Positions 1 to 13,100 of a stretch of 64,000 nucleotides of DNA are shown here, piece after piece; the stretch's first letter is position 1; every line of letters begins with the position of its first letter. The notes beneath the pieces are model-generated. The model was not told the origin of the DNA, ran no database searches, and saw only the letters and a list, made by a program, of their open reading frames with translations. The stretch spans positions 124,001 to 188,000 of the forward strand of contig RCTD01000016.1 of the NCBI GenBank assembly GCA_014898415.1, read 5' to 3'. The position numbers and the translations under genes are program-made. The stretch is from Stromatinia cepivora (Eukaryota > Ascomycota > Leotiomycetes > Helotiales > Sclerotiniaceae).

Positions 1-736
1 GTTTATTAAATTAAAGAACACTTTTCTTTTTTTTAGTTTTATAAATGAATTGTTATTTATATGATTATAATTATTCTTTTCGTTTTTATAAAGTTTTATT
101 TAATTAATTAGTCGATTAAAAGGATTAAACAATATTGAATTGGTCAAATGAAAATCGTATAGGAGGTATAATAATGTTTTAAGATCGGAAGTAGGATATT
201 AAATAAGATTGATATTGTTATTAAACTATAAGATTCTATATAATAGGGTTTTTTGTGTTTTCTTTATTATTAGAATCTTCTTTATTTTTTATTCCGAATT
301 ATTAGTTATATTAATAAGTAAAGGTGGTTTGAATATCTGATTAAAAAGAGGATCGTTATATATTTTGTATAATCGATTTGGAGGGAAAACAGAATGAATT
401 TTTATTATAATTGGGAATTCAAGTTTGAAAGAGTTTCTAGATCGATTAATGATCTTGAATTTTCTTTGAATTGGGAAATCTAGTTTCTTGAATGGTTTTT
501 GAATAGGGTAACTTTTTATATTGAATTATATATAATCTTTGATATCGAAATCGATTTTATATTGATGAATATTTGTGGATTTCGATATTTTGATTTAGGT
601 ATATAATAAATCTTCTTTTGTTTATATAAGAATTAATTTATTATATTCTATATATATATAAGTATTATATATATTCATATCGTTTATTGATTTATTAGTA
701 TTTTCCTTTTATTCTTATATATATTTCGATATATAT
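1..736 (-). mobile_element. Layer A, left piece: RIP-mutated gypsy pol 3' end
   Basis: This AT-rich stretch aligns base for base, as reverse complement, with about 14255 to 13520 of the intact element C. Nearly all differences are C-to-T or G-to-A. It covers the chromodomain and the integrase C-terminal region. No reading frame survives. Position 1 falls almost at the pol stop codon, so this copy's 3' UTR and 3' LTR lie left of the window. It stops at 736, where layer B is inserted, and resumes at 19018. Confidence 0.9.
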
Positions 737-1028
737 TGTGAAAGAGGTAGGTCGAGATACGTGTATCCCGATAGCACACTGTAAAGGGAAATAAGAATTG
801 GAATTGATCAAATTATATTATAAAAACTTCAAATAGTAAAACTAATAGATTTAGATAATGGTTTGGATTGTGTATAAATGGGGTACAAAAAGATTAATAG
901 AAAAACGATTGATTTCTTTTAAGGAAAAAAGAGCAAAACTCTTTTTTATATTTAATTATAAAGAATTATATAATTATATAATTATAAATTAGCTATATAT
1001 TAAACCTTGATATTCCAACTTTCTTATA
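737..1028 (-). repeat. Layer B 3' LTR
   Basis: It is 292 bp and pairs with 18722-19013. Its first 70 bases keep many G and C bases, while the rest is strongly AT-shifted. Ends are TGTG...TATA, where TATA is RIP-mutated CACA. Confidence 0.85.
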
Positions 1029-4000
1029 CCCTTCCTTTCCCTGGAATATATATTCTATTTAGCTTTAGGATAATTATAAAAAGTAAAAACCAAAAAGATC
1101 AAAAGACAATTAAACTAAAGAAAATCAATTAGAGTATTAGCAAATTAAAGCAATAAGCAATTTTTAAGATTATTTTAAAAAAACAATATATTTCAGATTT
1201 TCATTAATCTAAATCTGCTTTTATTGCCTTTTTATCAAATTCGATAAAAGTTTTAAATTCCTAAAAAGCATTTTTATTGTTTTCTTTATCTTTAATCTTT
1301 CTTAAATGTTTAACTAGATACTTTGTAATAAACTTTGTATTTGTAATCGGACTTTTTGATAATTCCTGAATACAATTTGAATAGCAAATAAGGATTTTTG
1401 GTATTACAAGCTTTTATTCAATATTGAAGGGATGATTCTTTTTCTTATTATTAGATCTTACAGAAGGCTTCCTTATTGGAAAATGATTTATTTATTTTTT
1501 ATTTGATTTATAATCTATATTAGGGATTGAAACGGTATTTTATATTTCAAAAGATCCAATTAAGGATGAACTGAATAATATCACAGATTAATTCTGAATT
1601 GATTTTCGTCCTATAATTTCTTTTCCTTTTTTAATAAACTTCTTTAATATAAATTAAAATTTTCTAATAAGGGATTCTATATTAATTAAATTCACAACCT
1701 TTCAATTACTAATATTTTCTTTATCAAAGAATTCATTATTTTTAAGATCTTTATTGCAAAAAGCTTTTTATTTTTATAAAGATATATTATAATCTACAAA
1801 TAATAATCGATCTCTTTATTACTTTTCCTTATTTTGGAATACTTCAAATTGAATAACCAGATCCATTATTGTAAGATTATATTATCGTTTATACTAAAAT
1901 TCGAATTCATTATTATTAATTTTGAGTAATCTATTTGTTATTCCTTTTATAATATTAGAATCCCAAAATAAATATTCTAAAAAGATTATAGAAAGATAAT
2001 CTTGTAAAACAAAATTGATATTAAAAGAAAAAGATTAGGGGATATAAAGGCCTTCTCTATTAAATTCATTTAATTCAAAAAGAACAATCTGATTTTGGAA
2101 AGATCTCCGAAGATTTTCGTAAAAACTATTATCCTTCATATTCTTTTTATTCGAAATTACAATTAGATAGAAAATCAATACCAAAATCGATCTATAGGAT
2201 TCAAAAAAACCGATATATCTCAAAATAATACCTAATCGAATTACAATTACTTAGGATTCAGATTTAGCCAGAATCCTCTAACAAAACTGATTCTTTCATT
2301 CAATCTTCTGAAAAGCTTCCCTTTTTATTGCCCAATCAAGATTATACTATAATTAATAGATAAAAGAATATTTCTTTAGAAATTCCTGAATTAAATTATT
2401 ATTATTATCTAACTTATAAGGAATAAGGATTTAATACTCTTTATAGAAGTTTTTAATCAATTCCCCTGATTTAGGAAAATCGATTATAATAATCATTCTT
2501 TTTGAAACTTTATTTCATTTGTCTTTAAAAATTAGATAGAAAAGGTTAGAGAAGGAATAACAAAGATTAAATTTCTTATTATAATTAAGAAAATATAATA
2601 TAAGCAAAAGTATTAATACAAAACGGAACTTTTTATCTTTTTAAATATAGATAACAATATGTTATAAAGCAGGATTATATTTTAAAAGGAATTGAATAAT
2701 TGAAAAATAGTAATTCGGAAATAGGCTTTCTTTAAAGACTCTGTGGAAATATTATTTGTAAGTAATAAGAATATCTTTATAAACATTTCGCAAATCGAAT
2801 TTATCTCTTTGTTCGAAAATATATTGAAACGAAGGGATATATAAGGTAAATTGGTTTTCAAAGGATTCTTTATTTAATAATCCTAATAGAAAAAGGTTAT
2901 TTTTGAAAACTTCATTAAAATTAAGGGAATAGAAATTCTTTATTGAACCGAATCGATTAAGACTAAAGATTTGTTTTGATTATTTCAGAATTAAGGATTG
3001 ATATAGATAGAACCAAAAATAGAATATCCTTATCAATTTCATTTCATCAATACATTCTTGATTCCTGATAATAATAATCAATCTGTTTCATAATTCCTTA
3101 ATCGAAATATATTTCGATTTTAGATCGAGAAGCTTTACCAAAGCATACAAATAGTATATATATAAAACATCCATGATAACTTGCTCCCCCAATAATACAA
3201 CAACTTTCTACTCTACTTAATTGATAATATATCCATCGTCCATCAAAAAATATTATCTCTCTTCAAATTAATAGTTTAAATTATAAGAACAGTTTTTCAG
3301 CTTCTATAAAGAATTTAAGACTATCTTAAAATTGTTAAAGACTGAATTATCATTATCTGAAACAAACTTAATATTGTAATTAACTATACAATAATAAAAT
3401 ATAAATCTATCCAGAATAAATGGATAAGAAAGGGCTTTTTTTGAGAAATCAAAATGATAATCTTTCTTTTCCTATTTATCGATATTCGTAATTGCAGATT
3501 CCGAAATTAATACAATTATTTGGAAGTAGAGAAGTCGGTATACATAAAGGGTATCTAGTATAACAATTACTTTTAATCGTTCTTTAATATTAAATTCCTT
3601 TTTATTATCATCATTATTAAAAAATATCGGGATAGTTTCTGTAATAATTATTTCGCGAATAGATTTATTCTTTTATTAAATTTCAAAGAGATTTTCGTTT
3701 TTATAATATTCTCTCAAAAACCCGAAATTATCGAAAATAAATTTATAAATTCTGAAGATAGGATTCTATATAAAATCGTAAAGGAAAGGTATCCAATCTT
3801 TTTTATTCTTTATATCGATTTTTATAATGAATTTATATATAATATAGAAATTTATAAAATTATACTTTTTAACTCCCTTACCTCTCTTTCGTATAAAATA
3901 TTCGATTATATATCCATTCAAAAACTTTATAAAGATTTGAGGGTTGAAACGAAAAGTGTAATAAATTATATCCATTTTTATTGAAATATCATTTAAACTT

Positions 4001-5340
4001 ATATCTTCCAATCAAAAACGAATGAAAGCTTTTCCTTGAATAATTATCCAAATTCTTTTGAGATTTTTAAGATTTTCTTTAATTCTATTACAGTATTATT
4101 CAACAAATTGAATTATATTATTATTTTTAACAAAATAATCGATTTTAAAGAAATCAATTACTTTATAAAGTTTCTAACCTTCGATCCGATCTTTTATTTT
4201 ATTTATAAAATTTCCAACAAAATCAACAATACTTATAAAATAATTGAACTATTGTTTAAAAATATTATATTTTTCCTTAACTTTAAGAATTTCAATAAAT
4301 ATAAATACTTCGATTTCGCTATTAAAGGAATAATTCTTATATCAAATAAGAAAAAAAGTATTATTGTTAGTAAAACAGAAGGTTATAATTTGATTAGATT
4401 CTTTTCTAAATATTATATCAAAATTTGAATAAAAACTTTTATAAATAATAAAATAAATACAAATAAAGAATTAATAACTTTAAATCAAATTTTTAAAAAG
4501 AACAGATTTAAAAAGAAAATATTGAATTATTCAAGTATTATTCAGGAATTATTTGCAAATTATTCAAGAATGAGATCGATAATATAATAAATTTTTTTTC
4601 AAAAAAAATTCAAATATCTTTCCCTTTCTAAGGATTATAAGGTTTTCTTTATTGAACTTTTTAATTGGTGGTCAGAAATTTATAGTAATAATTTTTTTTT
4701 GATTTATTATATTTACTTTCTTTCTTTTAATTTTATATTATCTTACAATTGAATAAAGAATAATCCTTAATTATTTATTATCTTTTGTTTAAAAGATTAT
4801 AGATATTTAGAAATTCAATTCTTTTGGTTTATTTATTTATATAAATCTTTAGAATTATTATTTATAAAAAGATTTAAATATAAGATATATTTTTTGAGAT
4901 AAATATTTATATAAATTCTATCAAATAAAATACCATTCATTTCTTTAAAAATATATATAGAAAGATCCTTTAATTTCTTTATTATTTTGTAAGATTTATA
5001 TTATTTGAAAGTAAGTTTTATATTATAAAATATATCGATTTTTGATCAAAGATTATAATATAGGATTATATCTCCAGTTCAAATATTCTTATCCAATATT
5101 TTATAATCAAAATTATATCGAAATTTATTATCTTTTTTATAATATTATTTATAAAGAATTGTTTCTTCAATATTTTTATTTAATATTTTTAATTATTGTA
5201 TTCTAATAACCAATAAATCTTTTCGGATTTGTATACTTTCCTAATTAAGGATCCTTTAAATCGTATATATAATTTCAAAAGGCAATACAGTTTTTTATCT
5301 ATAAATCAATTCAAACAATATTTTGTTTATCGATTTATAA
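1029..5340 (-). other. Layer B interior, 3' part, no recognisable coding
   Basis: This very AT-rich sequence follows the B integrase in coding direction. It should contain the integrase C-terminus and 3' UTR. A pyrimidine run at 1029-1042 marks the polypurine tract. The short ORFs here (such as 3766-4011 and 4036-4428) are low-complexity Ile/Asn/Phe/Lys strings expected by chance at this composition. Confidence 0.5.
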
Positions 5341-5349
5341 ATTGAAATA

Positions 5350-5720
5350 TAATCAATAAATAATACTGTTTCTAATTATTTAGATTATTTATGTCTTTTT
5401 TGTGATAAACGGGAAAATACTTTTGCGATAAAATAATGATCTTTTTCTATTATTCCATTAATTTATGGATAATAGATTGATATTTTGATTTTATCGATTC
5501 TATACTTTTCGCAATAAATAAGTATAGTGTCTTTATTTTCAGACCCTTTATTCATAATGACTTTTTTAAAGAGATTATAATAATAGATTATTTCATAAAG
5601 GAATTTGGCAATCGCTTCCAAAATAATATTCTGTAAGGCTTTAATTTCCATTTAATTATTCAGATCTTCTTATAAAATAATGAAACATTTGAACCTATAA
5701 TCATCAAGTATTTTTGTAAC
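5350..5720 (-). pseudogene. Layer B integrase core relic
   Basis: The minus-strand frame at 5463-5651 reads like the end of a gypsy integrase core: an AKFLYE-like helix, a segment where the second catalytic Asp is expected (now NKGSENKD), then a YRIDKIKIS...YYP stretch matching the usual approach to the catalytic Glu. The Asp-to-Asn change and flanking stops fit RIP decay. The call rests on remembered family pattern. Confidence 0.6.
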
Positions 5721-6119
5721 ATCTATATCAATTTTACATCAAATACCTGAAGTCCAAATAATAATCATTGATTTATTTGTTTATTTGGACGATCTGAATT
5801 AATAAATGGAATAAGAAATCATTCAATTTTTCATATCTTTATATATTTTATTTCATCAATAACAATTGTGCACTTTAGTATATAATAATTTTAAATCCTT
5901 ATAATCCAATTTTTTATATATTCGAATCATAATTTTTGCTTTTTCGATTAGATTATTATTTACTATTATATAAGCAGAAAGTAATTTATTTTCCCGGATT
6001 TTGAATAAATAATGATCTTTTATATAAAAATTGAAAGTTTCCTTTTTGAAAGTTTATTAATCCTTTATTGATATATTTTTAGATTTCTATAATATAATGA
6101 TATACTGAATGATTATTTG

Positions 6120-7130
6120 TATTCTTTTATTTTCGCTTTCCAAAATTTAAGATAATCTTAAAATTTTGAAACTATTTATATTTACCATTGGATTTATTTG
6201 CAACAAATTTAGGTCTGCGATAATTGAATCATCAATATCTTCTTTATATTCCTTATCAATATCGTTCAAGGTAATTTACGATTATTGTAATAAAGTGTTT
6301 ATAATAATATTTTTGTTTCCAGGAATATATTTAATATCAAAATCGAAGAATTTGATTCAAACAATTTATTTTGTGATTAAAGCATCAAATAGATTTATAA
6401 TTGCTTTATTTAATTAAATTACAAATATATTTATATCAATTTCTAAAAGGAAATGAATATTATAAAGATCTCTTTTATACTTTTGTAAAACTTTGAATAC
6501 TCCTTTATATTCTCTTTTAATAGTATTATAATTCTATTCAATATAATTCTATATATTATTTTTATATTTAATAACAATATGAAACTTATCATTATATATT
6601 TGATTTAAAATAGCTCCCTATCCTATCAAATTAGTATCGATAATAAATACAATAATTCCGGTTTTAGATGAATAAGTCAATAGAAGAAGGATTAGGGCTA
6701 AAATTAATTTATCTTTTAACAAAATCATTACAATATTATGATTAATAATCCAAATGAATTCTATATCTTTCTTTAATAATATATAAAGAAACTTTATAAT
6801 AATGACGAAATTCTCTATTCAAAATCGATAGAATATATATATTCCAAAGAATATTCTAATTTTATGATCGTTTGAATAAGGTGGTCATTCAAGTATTTTA
6901 ATGATTTTGGCAGTATCGGGATTTCTTCCTTTAGAATTAGTATAATAGTTTATGATTCGGATTCCATTATAATACTATTTGGATTTGATATCGATAGTGT
7001 ATCCTGTATATTCAATGTATTCCATTATAGCATTCAGGTTTTTCAGATATTCAATAATGAACTTCTTCAATCTAAATTCAACTTCAATTTTATTATATCG
7101 AGTTCTGGGATTCTTAATTCCAATATCATT
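6120..7130 (-). pseudogene. Layer B reverse transcriptase / RNase H relic
   Basis: Translating the minus strand through stops gives the end of a gypsy RT (a GRNPDTAKIIKILE segment near 6900, compare GRHPDTAKVIKILEW in related fungal elements). After it comes an RNase H with IDTN replacing the catalytic DAS motif, a KREYKGVFKVLQKY helix, IHFLLEIDIN and FDFDIKYIPGNKN. These belong to one lineage of fungal gypsy elements, clearly different from the RNase H of element C. Many in-frame stops make it dead. Confidence 0.75.
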
Positions 7131-8152
7131 TAAATAAGGTATAATAATATTAGGTATAATATTTTATAGTATTTTTAATATAATTCTTATAAATTGAATA
7201 ACCGAATTAATAGTTTTTTGTAATAGAATAATGAATTTTATTAGATCAAAAGGGGTTATAATAATAATGATATTTTTATTTTTTTTATTTAAAAATATTT
7301 GATTATATTTAAAGAAAAAGTTAATTAAGGATATTAATAAGTATTTAATCATTTATTCAGCAAATTTCTTTAAATTTGAAGGTATATTTGTATCTTATAG
7401 GGTTACAATATTTGCTTTTGTTATTACAATAATAATACAATATTTATCAATTTCGCTTTTCTTAATTAAATACTAAAGGTTTTGGTATAATCTTTCTCCT
7501 TCTTTTAATACATTTTGTTTAATACAATCTTTTATTATTTCGATAATTATTAGTAAAAAGGTTTTAAAGGATACAAAATCAGAAATTTATTAGGTTTTAT
7601 ATAATATTATTTTGATAATCTATAATGGGGCAATTGAAGATTTGATATTACCAATTTTAATTTAATTAAAAGTTAATACTATTTTTTGATTCTGTAATAA
7701 TACAAAGAGAAGTTCCTTTTTATATTTCCAAAGTATATCTTCGATGTTTAATAATACTAAATATTTTTATATCAATCAGAAATCTTTAGGTTTAATATCG
7801 AAACATAATATCAAATATTTCGAAAAAGGATCTGATGATTGATATTTAGGATGTTTTGTATATTCCAATTCTAATCAATTAGAATTACCTTTTGAGATCT
7901 TTTCATCAATATATTTTATTTCGTTTGAAGGTTTTATCTTATTTTTCTTTTTTTTATATATATTATTAATCAAAACGAGAATTTCGGATTTGATATTAAT
8001 TAGTTTTTCCTAAACATCGTTTTCTGTTTTAAATTCTTCCAAATCGAAATGAATACTATTAATAGCAAAGTATTCCTGAAATCCCTTTAGTTTTGAATCC
8101 TCAATATTATTAAATATATCTTTAATATTAAAATCAAAACTAATTCGAATAA
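7131..8152 (-). other. Layer B interior upstream of RT, up to the C insertion
   Basis: RIP-mutated, AT-rich continuation of B pol between the RT core and the insertion point of C. Fragments of a Lys-rich RT-upstream linker can be glimpsed on the minus strand near 7850-8000, with no usable frame. It ends with AATAA at 8148-8152, the left copy of the C target duplication. Confidence 0.5.
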
Positions 8153-8434
8153 TGTCACGAATCGTGAACCATAGGAGGCTAACCACGTGATACCTCTTAT
8201 CTCCCACGTCCATTGATGAGCTGATCGTCCGTGCACATGCGTTACGATTCATGCGATTTAGTATGGTAAAATGGTGACCCTAATAACACATGCGCACAAC
8301 CCCGCAGCTTACGAATGGGTATTTGTATATATATATCTAGTCGCTCCTTACGAGCCATAGTTCTTCAGTTGTAGATTCTAAAGAACATAATTGACCCTGT
8401 TTATTCAGCTCTACTACGGCTCTTGTGCGTCACA
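8153..8434 (+). repeat. Layer C 5' LTR
   Basis: 282 bp, identical as far as I can read to 14924-15205. It begins TGTCACGAATCGTG and ends GTGCGTCACA. A TATA run lies at 8326-8336. If transcription starts 30-40 bases later, near 8367, then U3 is about 8153-8366 and R-U5 is 8367-8434. Confidence 0.97.
8326..8336 (+). promoter_or_regulatory. TATA box of element C LTR promoter
   Basis: An alternating TATATATATAT run in the LTR, 31-41 bases upstream of 8367. That is a normal distance to a start site and coincides with the segment complementary to the primer site. Confidence 0.65.
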
Positions 8435-8436
8435 TT

Positions 8437-8446
8437 ATCTACAACT
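8437..8446 (+). promoter_or_regulatory. Self-complementary primer binding site of element C
   Basis: ATCTACAACT lies two bases after the 5' LTR, where a primer site belongs. It is the exact reverse complement of AGTTGTAGAT at 8367-8376 within the LTR, at the predicted 5' end of the transcript. Known Tf1/sushi-group elements prime reverse transcription with the 5' end of their own mRNA, and this fits that layout. I do not recognise a tRNA 3'-end complement here. A 10-base match is short, so transcript mapping would be needed for certainty. Confidence 0.65.
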
Positions 8447-8611
8447 CATTTACAAGCGTCCGGCCATCTGGTGGCCTCCCAAATAATACCTCACTTTAAT
8501 AATACCTTCTTAGGTGAACTTTTACAAACGTTACACCCAGAGGAAGAAGATCTATTCCGACCTAGTCGACGAAGATATAAACACCTTTAGAAGTGTACCA
8601 TCACTTTCACA

Positions 8612-10159
8612 ATGCAACGAACTCCTCCTCCCGTACGCTCCGAACCTTCGAAAGCATATTCTGAGGAACCCTCTCCTTCTCCTCAATTATTTCAACAACC
8701 CTTCGAAGAAAATATGAATACAGGATTGGATAACGTTACCATTGGAAGAAAGAAGACTGGTAAAGAGAAGATTCCAGTGCATGAAGCCGATGCTCCCAGC
8801 GGTTCAATTGCTCCTTCCGAACCACCATTACAACTACAAGATCTCTATGCAATGGTTATGAGTTTGAAAGAGGAGAATCGACAATTGAAAGCTATGGTGA
8901 CGACGAGCTCTGCAACAGTGCAACCTCCTTCTGAGCCCCAAGTGATGCCTACACAGGCATCCAGGTCAACAGCAGTACCTGGGACTCCCCTTATTCCCTC
9001 AATCGAAATTCAAGGACCTTCATCCAAGCAAACCCGAAGATCCCGAAGTCAGAGGAAGAAAACTTTGATCAGACGACCTGATCACCAGGGGCCCTCCGAG
9101 GATTCTCCTTCCCTTTCAGGAAGTGACGACCCACCTAATAATCAGGGGTCCCCTCACTCAAGAAGCCGACCTAACCGGTCAAGATCGCATTCCCGCGCCA
9201 GTCACAACTCGCAGCAAGATGCATATGCACCAAAACCCACAAATCTTACTACTAAACTTAGCGATGGTATTGAACCTAAAGCTAGTTTGTGGCAATTATT
9301 GGTCATAGAACGACTCGAGCTGTATGCTACATCACTTAAGAGTGAAACGCAACGCCGCGCATACGTAATCGACCAAACCGAATCGGAAGCACAAGCACAT
9401 TGTCATGCTCTTTACGTACGAGTGCCCCGACTCACGGCACTCGAATTGGTCGAACAGCTTGCAGCGATCTATCGGAACCCGGCCGAAGTCGATGATGCTC
9501 GCTCTCAATACGAGATGTGGGTCATGCCTAATACGACTCGACATGGCAACTTCCTAGAATGGTATAGGAAGTTCAGATTACTTGCTACCCAAGCGGAGAT
9601 TACCGACGATAAGGTCCTATTCAGGGATCTCGAACGGAAGATTTCCGATTTTCTCTCGCGAGCGGTAGCAATACCCATCAAGGATTGCAAGACTACGGAA
9701 GAACTCGCGAATATACTCACTAGAGTAGATCAAAATGAAGTTTCATTACGAGAACGAAACCGATACCGCGTTGGTCGAGAAGCCCCTGTAGCTACTCGCA
9801 AACCAACGGCTACTACGAACCCCTTGCAACCCTCTCGGAGCTCTAACAGCTCAAATTTTGGAACCTCCATGTTCCCGAAACCATTTCCACCCCGGAATAC
9901 CCCTCCCGGATACACCGGCCCTGCCGCACCCAATAATTATTCGAACTTCAAACGCTCGTCGCCCTCTCCCTCTCCTGGAGCAGCACGTACGTCGACGCCT
10001 CGTATCGATAACCTCAATGAGATCGAGACGGTACAAGAAGAAGCAGAAGAATTCGAAGAATATCGGGATGCCGAAGAAGACTTCAGCCCAGAAGCTACAG
10101 CTGAAGCCATGCAGAATGCCCGCTTAGAAGAAGAAAAGCGTTTAAAACCAAACGCTTAG
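8612..10159 (+). CDS. gag: Gag protein of element C
   Basis: A 515-aa structural protein expected to form the virus-like particle in the cytoplasm. The first 215 residues are Pro/Ser/Arg-rich and look disordered, with a short coiled-coil-like helix (residues 75-95). A helical retrotransposon Gag domain follows at about 220-400, containing [19 protein letters not shown] and the [21 protein letters not shown] stretch. The C-terminus is Pro/Ser-rich, then strongly acidic. No CCHC zinc knuckle is visible. The ATG at 8612 is the first ATG of the long frame. It follows a leader of about 178 bases after the LTR containing a short overlapping ORF (8514-8717). The last codons contain the frameshift signal leading into Pol. 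The frame is intact with no RIP-type stops. Confidence 0.93.
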   Translation: MQRTPPPVRSEPSKAYSEEPSPSPQLFQQPFEENMNTGLDNVTIGRKKTGKEKIPVHEADAPSGSIAPSEPPLQLQDLYAMVMSLKEENRQLKAMVTTSSATVQPPSEPQVMPTQASRSTAVPGTPLIPSIEIQGPSSKQTRRSRSQRKKTLIRRPDHQGPSEDSPSLSGSDDPPNNQGSPHSRSRPNRSRSHSRASHNSQQDAYAPKPTNLTTKLSDGIEPKASLWQLLVIERLELYATSLKSETQRRAYVIDQTESEAQAHCHALYVRVPRLTALELVEQLAAIYRNPAEVDDARSQYEMWVMPNTTRHGNFLEWYRKFRLLATQAEITDDKVLFRDLERKISDFLSRAVAIPIKDCKTTEELANILTRVDQNEVSLRERNRYRVGREAPVATRKPTATTNPLQPSRSSNSSNFGTSMFPKPFPPRNTPPGYTGPAAPNNYSNFKRSSPSPSPGAARTSTPRIDNLNEIETVQEEAEEFEEYRDAEEDFSPEATAEAMQNARLEEEKRLKPNA

Positions 10160-10180
10160 ACTCCGTCTCCATCCTAAGCG
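10141..10180 (+). promoter_or_regulatory. Programmed -1 ribosomal frameshift signal, gag-pol
   Basis: In the gag frame the heptamer T TTA AAA (10141-10147) fits the X XXY YYZ slippery rule. After a 5-base spacer comes a perfect 7-bp stem, CGCTTAG (10153-10159) with CTAAGCG (10174-10180), closing a 14-base loop. The stem contains the gag stop codon. A -1 slip enters the pol frame, which is open from 10105 through 14259. The decayed copy A keeps the heptamer (28984-28990, minus strand) and a G-U version of the stem. Reinitiation at the pol ATG (10192) remains an alternative. Confidence 0.75.
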
Positions 10181-10191
10181 CTATACGGGAT

Positions 10192-13100
10192 ATGAGATTT
10201 CTTGATCTAACCAAGCTTATGGGAGGAGAAGCACTCACCCTCCCCTGCAACCTTTCAAAAAATGGTTACACTTATCGATCAAGAGCACTCATTGACTCTG
10301 GAGCAAATGGATTCGCTTTTATTAATACCACGCTCCTTACTTGTTTATTTCCTATGTTTAAACCCAGAATTATGCCGCTTGAAGCTTCAATTGAAGTTAA
10401 AGGGTATAATGGTGTGCAAGGCCATGCCATTACCCATTTCACATTCCTTAATTTAACGGTCGATGGCCGTGAACAATCTTTTGTCCCTTTCCTTATTACT
10501 GAATTAGGGAGTTATAGTGTTATTTTAGGTAGACTTTGGTTATCAGAGACTCGAGCGAAGCTCGATTGCTTCAATAAACGTCTTGAATGGCCTAAAGAGA
10601 GACCCCGTACCATCTCCTATTCGAATAATCTCCTCGTTACCCAATCATCCCTTCGCAAACGGAAGATCGATCGATTAGCCCAACAAGATGCTGATCGACG
10701 AGATGACCAGCTCGAAGAATATTGGAATCGAAGAGATTCACAACTGAGCAGATCAATCGCAGTTAGTGATGTACAACAAGAACCTTCAAATATGAACGCA
10801 ATACAGGCTCTTGTTGAAAAGGAAGAGGTCCCGATTCCTTTCAAGTTCAATCCACCTCCTTCCCAACCAATCACACCACCACTGCAGATCTACGAATGCC
10901 TCCCCCGTATGTCGCCCGAAGTCCTCGATCTATGCGCACTCAAACCCGATAAGTTCCAATTAGAATGCAAGAGAGATGAACAAACTGAACTCTTTACCAT
11001 TACTCTGAAAGAACTCGATGATGTGATAGACTTCCGACGGAACGAACGATATGCGGAAGAGAGAGTGCTGGTTGCCCTGACCGAATTCAAGAATACGAAA
11101 GTTCGAGAGAAACTCGATCGAGCACTGGCCGAAATCGATTCAGAACCTGAAATACCATCTGAATATCGACAGTATCATCGAGCCTTTTCCAAGCATGAAT
11201 CAAACATCTTGCCTCCTAACCGATCTTATGATCATAAAATCATATTGGAAGGCGAAGGAGAACAAGCCTTGCGCTACAGCCCGCTTTACAAGATGTCCCT
11301 GGAACAACTGGAAGTCGTCAAAGAATATATTACGGATAACCTCAGCAAAGGTTTCATTGAACCCAGTCAAGCCCCTTATGCTGCACCCGTCCTATTCGTC
11401 AAGAAACCCAATGGTAGTTTGAGGTTCTGTATAGACTTCAGATTATTGAATTCCTTGACGCGTAAGGATCGGTATCCCCTCCCTTTGATCGACGAAACGC
11501 TTTCTCGGCTTTCCGGTGCTAAGGTCTTTACCAAACTCGATATTCGTCAAGCTTTCCATCGCATAAGAATGGATCCTGCTTCGGAAGAGTATACCACCTT
11601 CCGAACCCGATACGGATCATACAAATGCAAGGTCGTACCATTCGGATTAACGAATGGTCCCGCAACCTACCAGCGTTATATGAATGATGTTCTATTCGAT
11701 TACCTAGACGTCTTCTGTACAGCATACCTCGACGATATTCTAATCTATTCCGAGAACGAAGAAGAGCACCAAACTCACGTTAAGCTAATTCTCGAACGAT
11801 TAGAAGCCGCTGGCCTACAAGCGGATCTCAAGAAATGCGAATTCAACGTTACACGCACCAAGTACTTGGGCTTTATCATCTCTACTAAAGGAGTAGAGGT
11901 GGACCCTGAAAAGATTGAGGTAGTTGAGAATTGGACCTTTCCGACAACAGTGAAAGGGATCCAATCATTCCTCGGTTTTTGCAACTTTTATCGACGGTTC
12001 ATTAAGGACTACGGTATAATAGCGAAACCTCTCAACGAACTCACTAAAGCAAACGTTAAGTTCGTATTCGACGAAGTATGCCAAAACGCATTCAATATCT
12101 TGAAGAAAAAGCTTATCTCCGCTCCGCTCCTGCAACACTATAATCACCGACTCCCCTGTATGCTCGAAACAGACGCATCCGATGGGGTAGTTGCTAGTGT
12201 GTTATCACAACAGCATGGCGAAGATTGGTTTCCCGTAGCTTATTTCTCCAAGACCATGGTTGCCGCTGAACTGAACTACGAAGTTCATGACAAGGAAATG
12301 CTGTCAATCATTCGATCTCTCAACCATTGGAGAGCGGAACTCGCCGGCTCACCACATAAAATCAAGGTTTATACCGACCATAAGGCCCTCGAATATTTCA
12401 TGACTACCAAGACTCTCAACGCCCGACAAGCTCGCTGGGCAGAAGTTCTAGCCGATTATAACTTCATCATTATGTATCGTCCTGGAAAAGATAACCCTCT
12501 CGCCGACGCCTTAACCCGTCGGACCGACGAGTTGGACCTCCAGAACCATACCAAGAAGAAGAATCGCCTCCAGCAGCTTATTAAAGACAACCAAGTTGAT
12601 ACCGAAATCATGAGAAAAGCCTTACGAAAGCACCACCCAGACGAAACAGCGATTACTAGCATCGATTTGAGTGAAATCGCTCCTCGATTCGACCTAGTTA
12701 ACCGTATCATCGAAGCAAATAAAACTACAGATAGCTTGCTAGCACTCAGAATGCAAGCTACCCAAGGTCACAAGCATATATCACTCCAAAATGACCTCTT
12801 GCTCTACGATGACCGCCTGGTGGTGCCTGACGTCGATAACCTTCGAACTTACCTGATTCGTGAAGCCCATAATTCCGTTTCCACTGCTCATCCTGGTACG
12901 AGCAAAACCTACCTCTTATTATCTCAACAATACTACTGGCCCAGAATGCACGATACCGTAGCCAGATATATACGCAATTGTCACGCCTGCAAACGCAGTT
13001 CCGTTCCACACGATCGTACCCCCGGTTTATTGCATCCACTTCCGATTCCTAATCGAGCATGGCAACATGTCACTATGGACTACTGCAGCTTTAATAAGGA

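Noticed and set aside
1029..7400. Many 60-130 codon frames rich in Ile, Asn, Lys and Phe
   Set aside because: They lie in RIP-mutated DNA with extreme AT content. Where a parent element can be aligned, they are chance frames or decayed pol.
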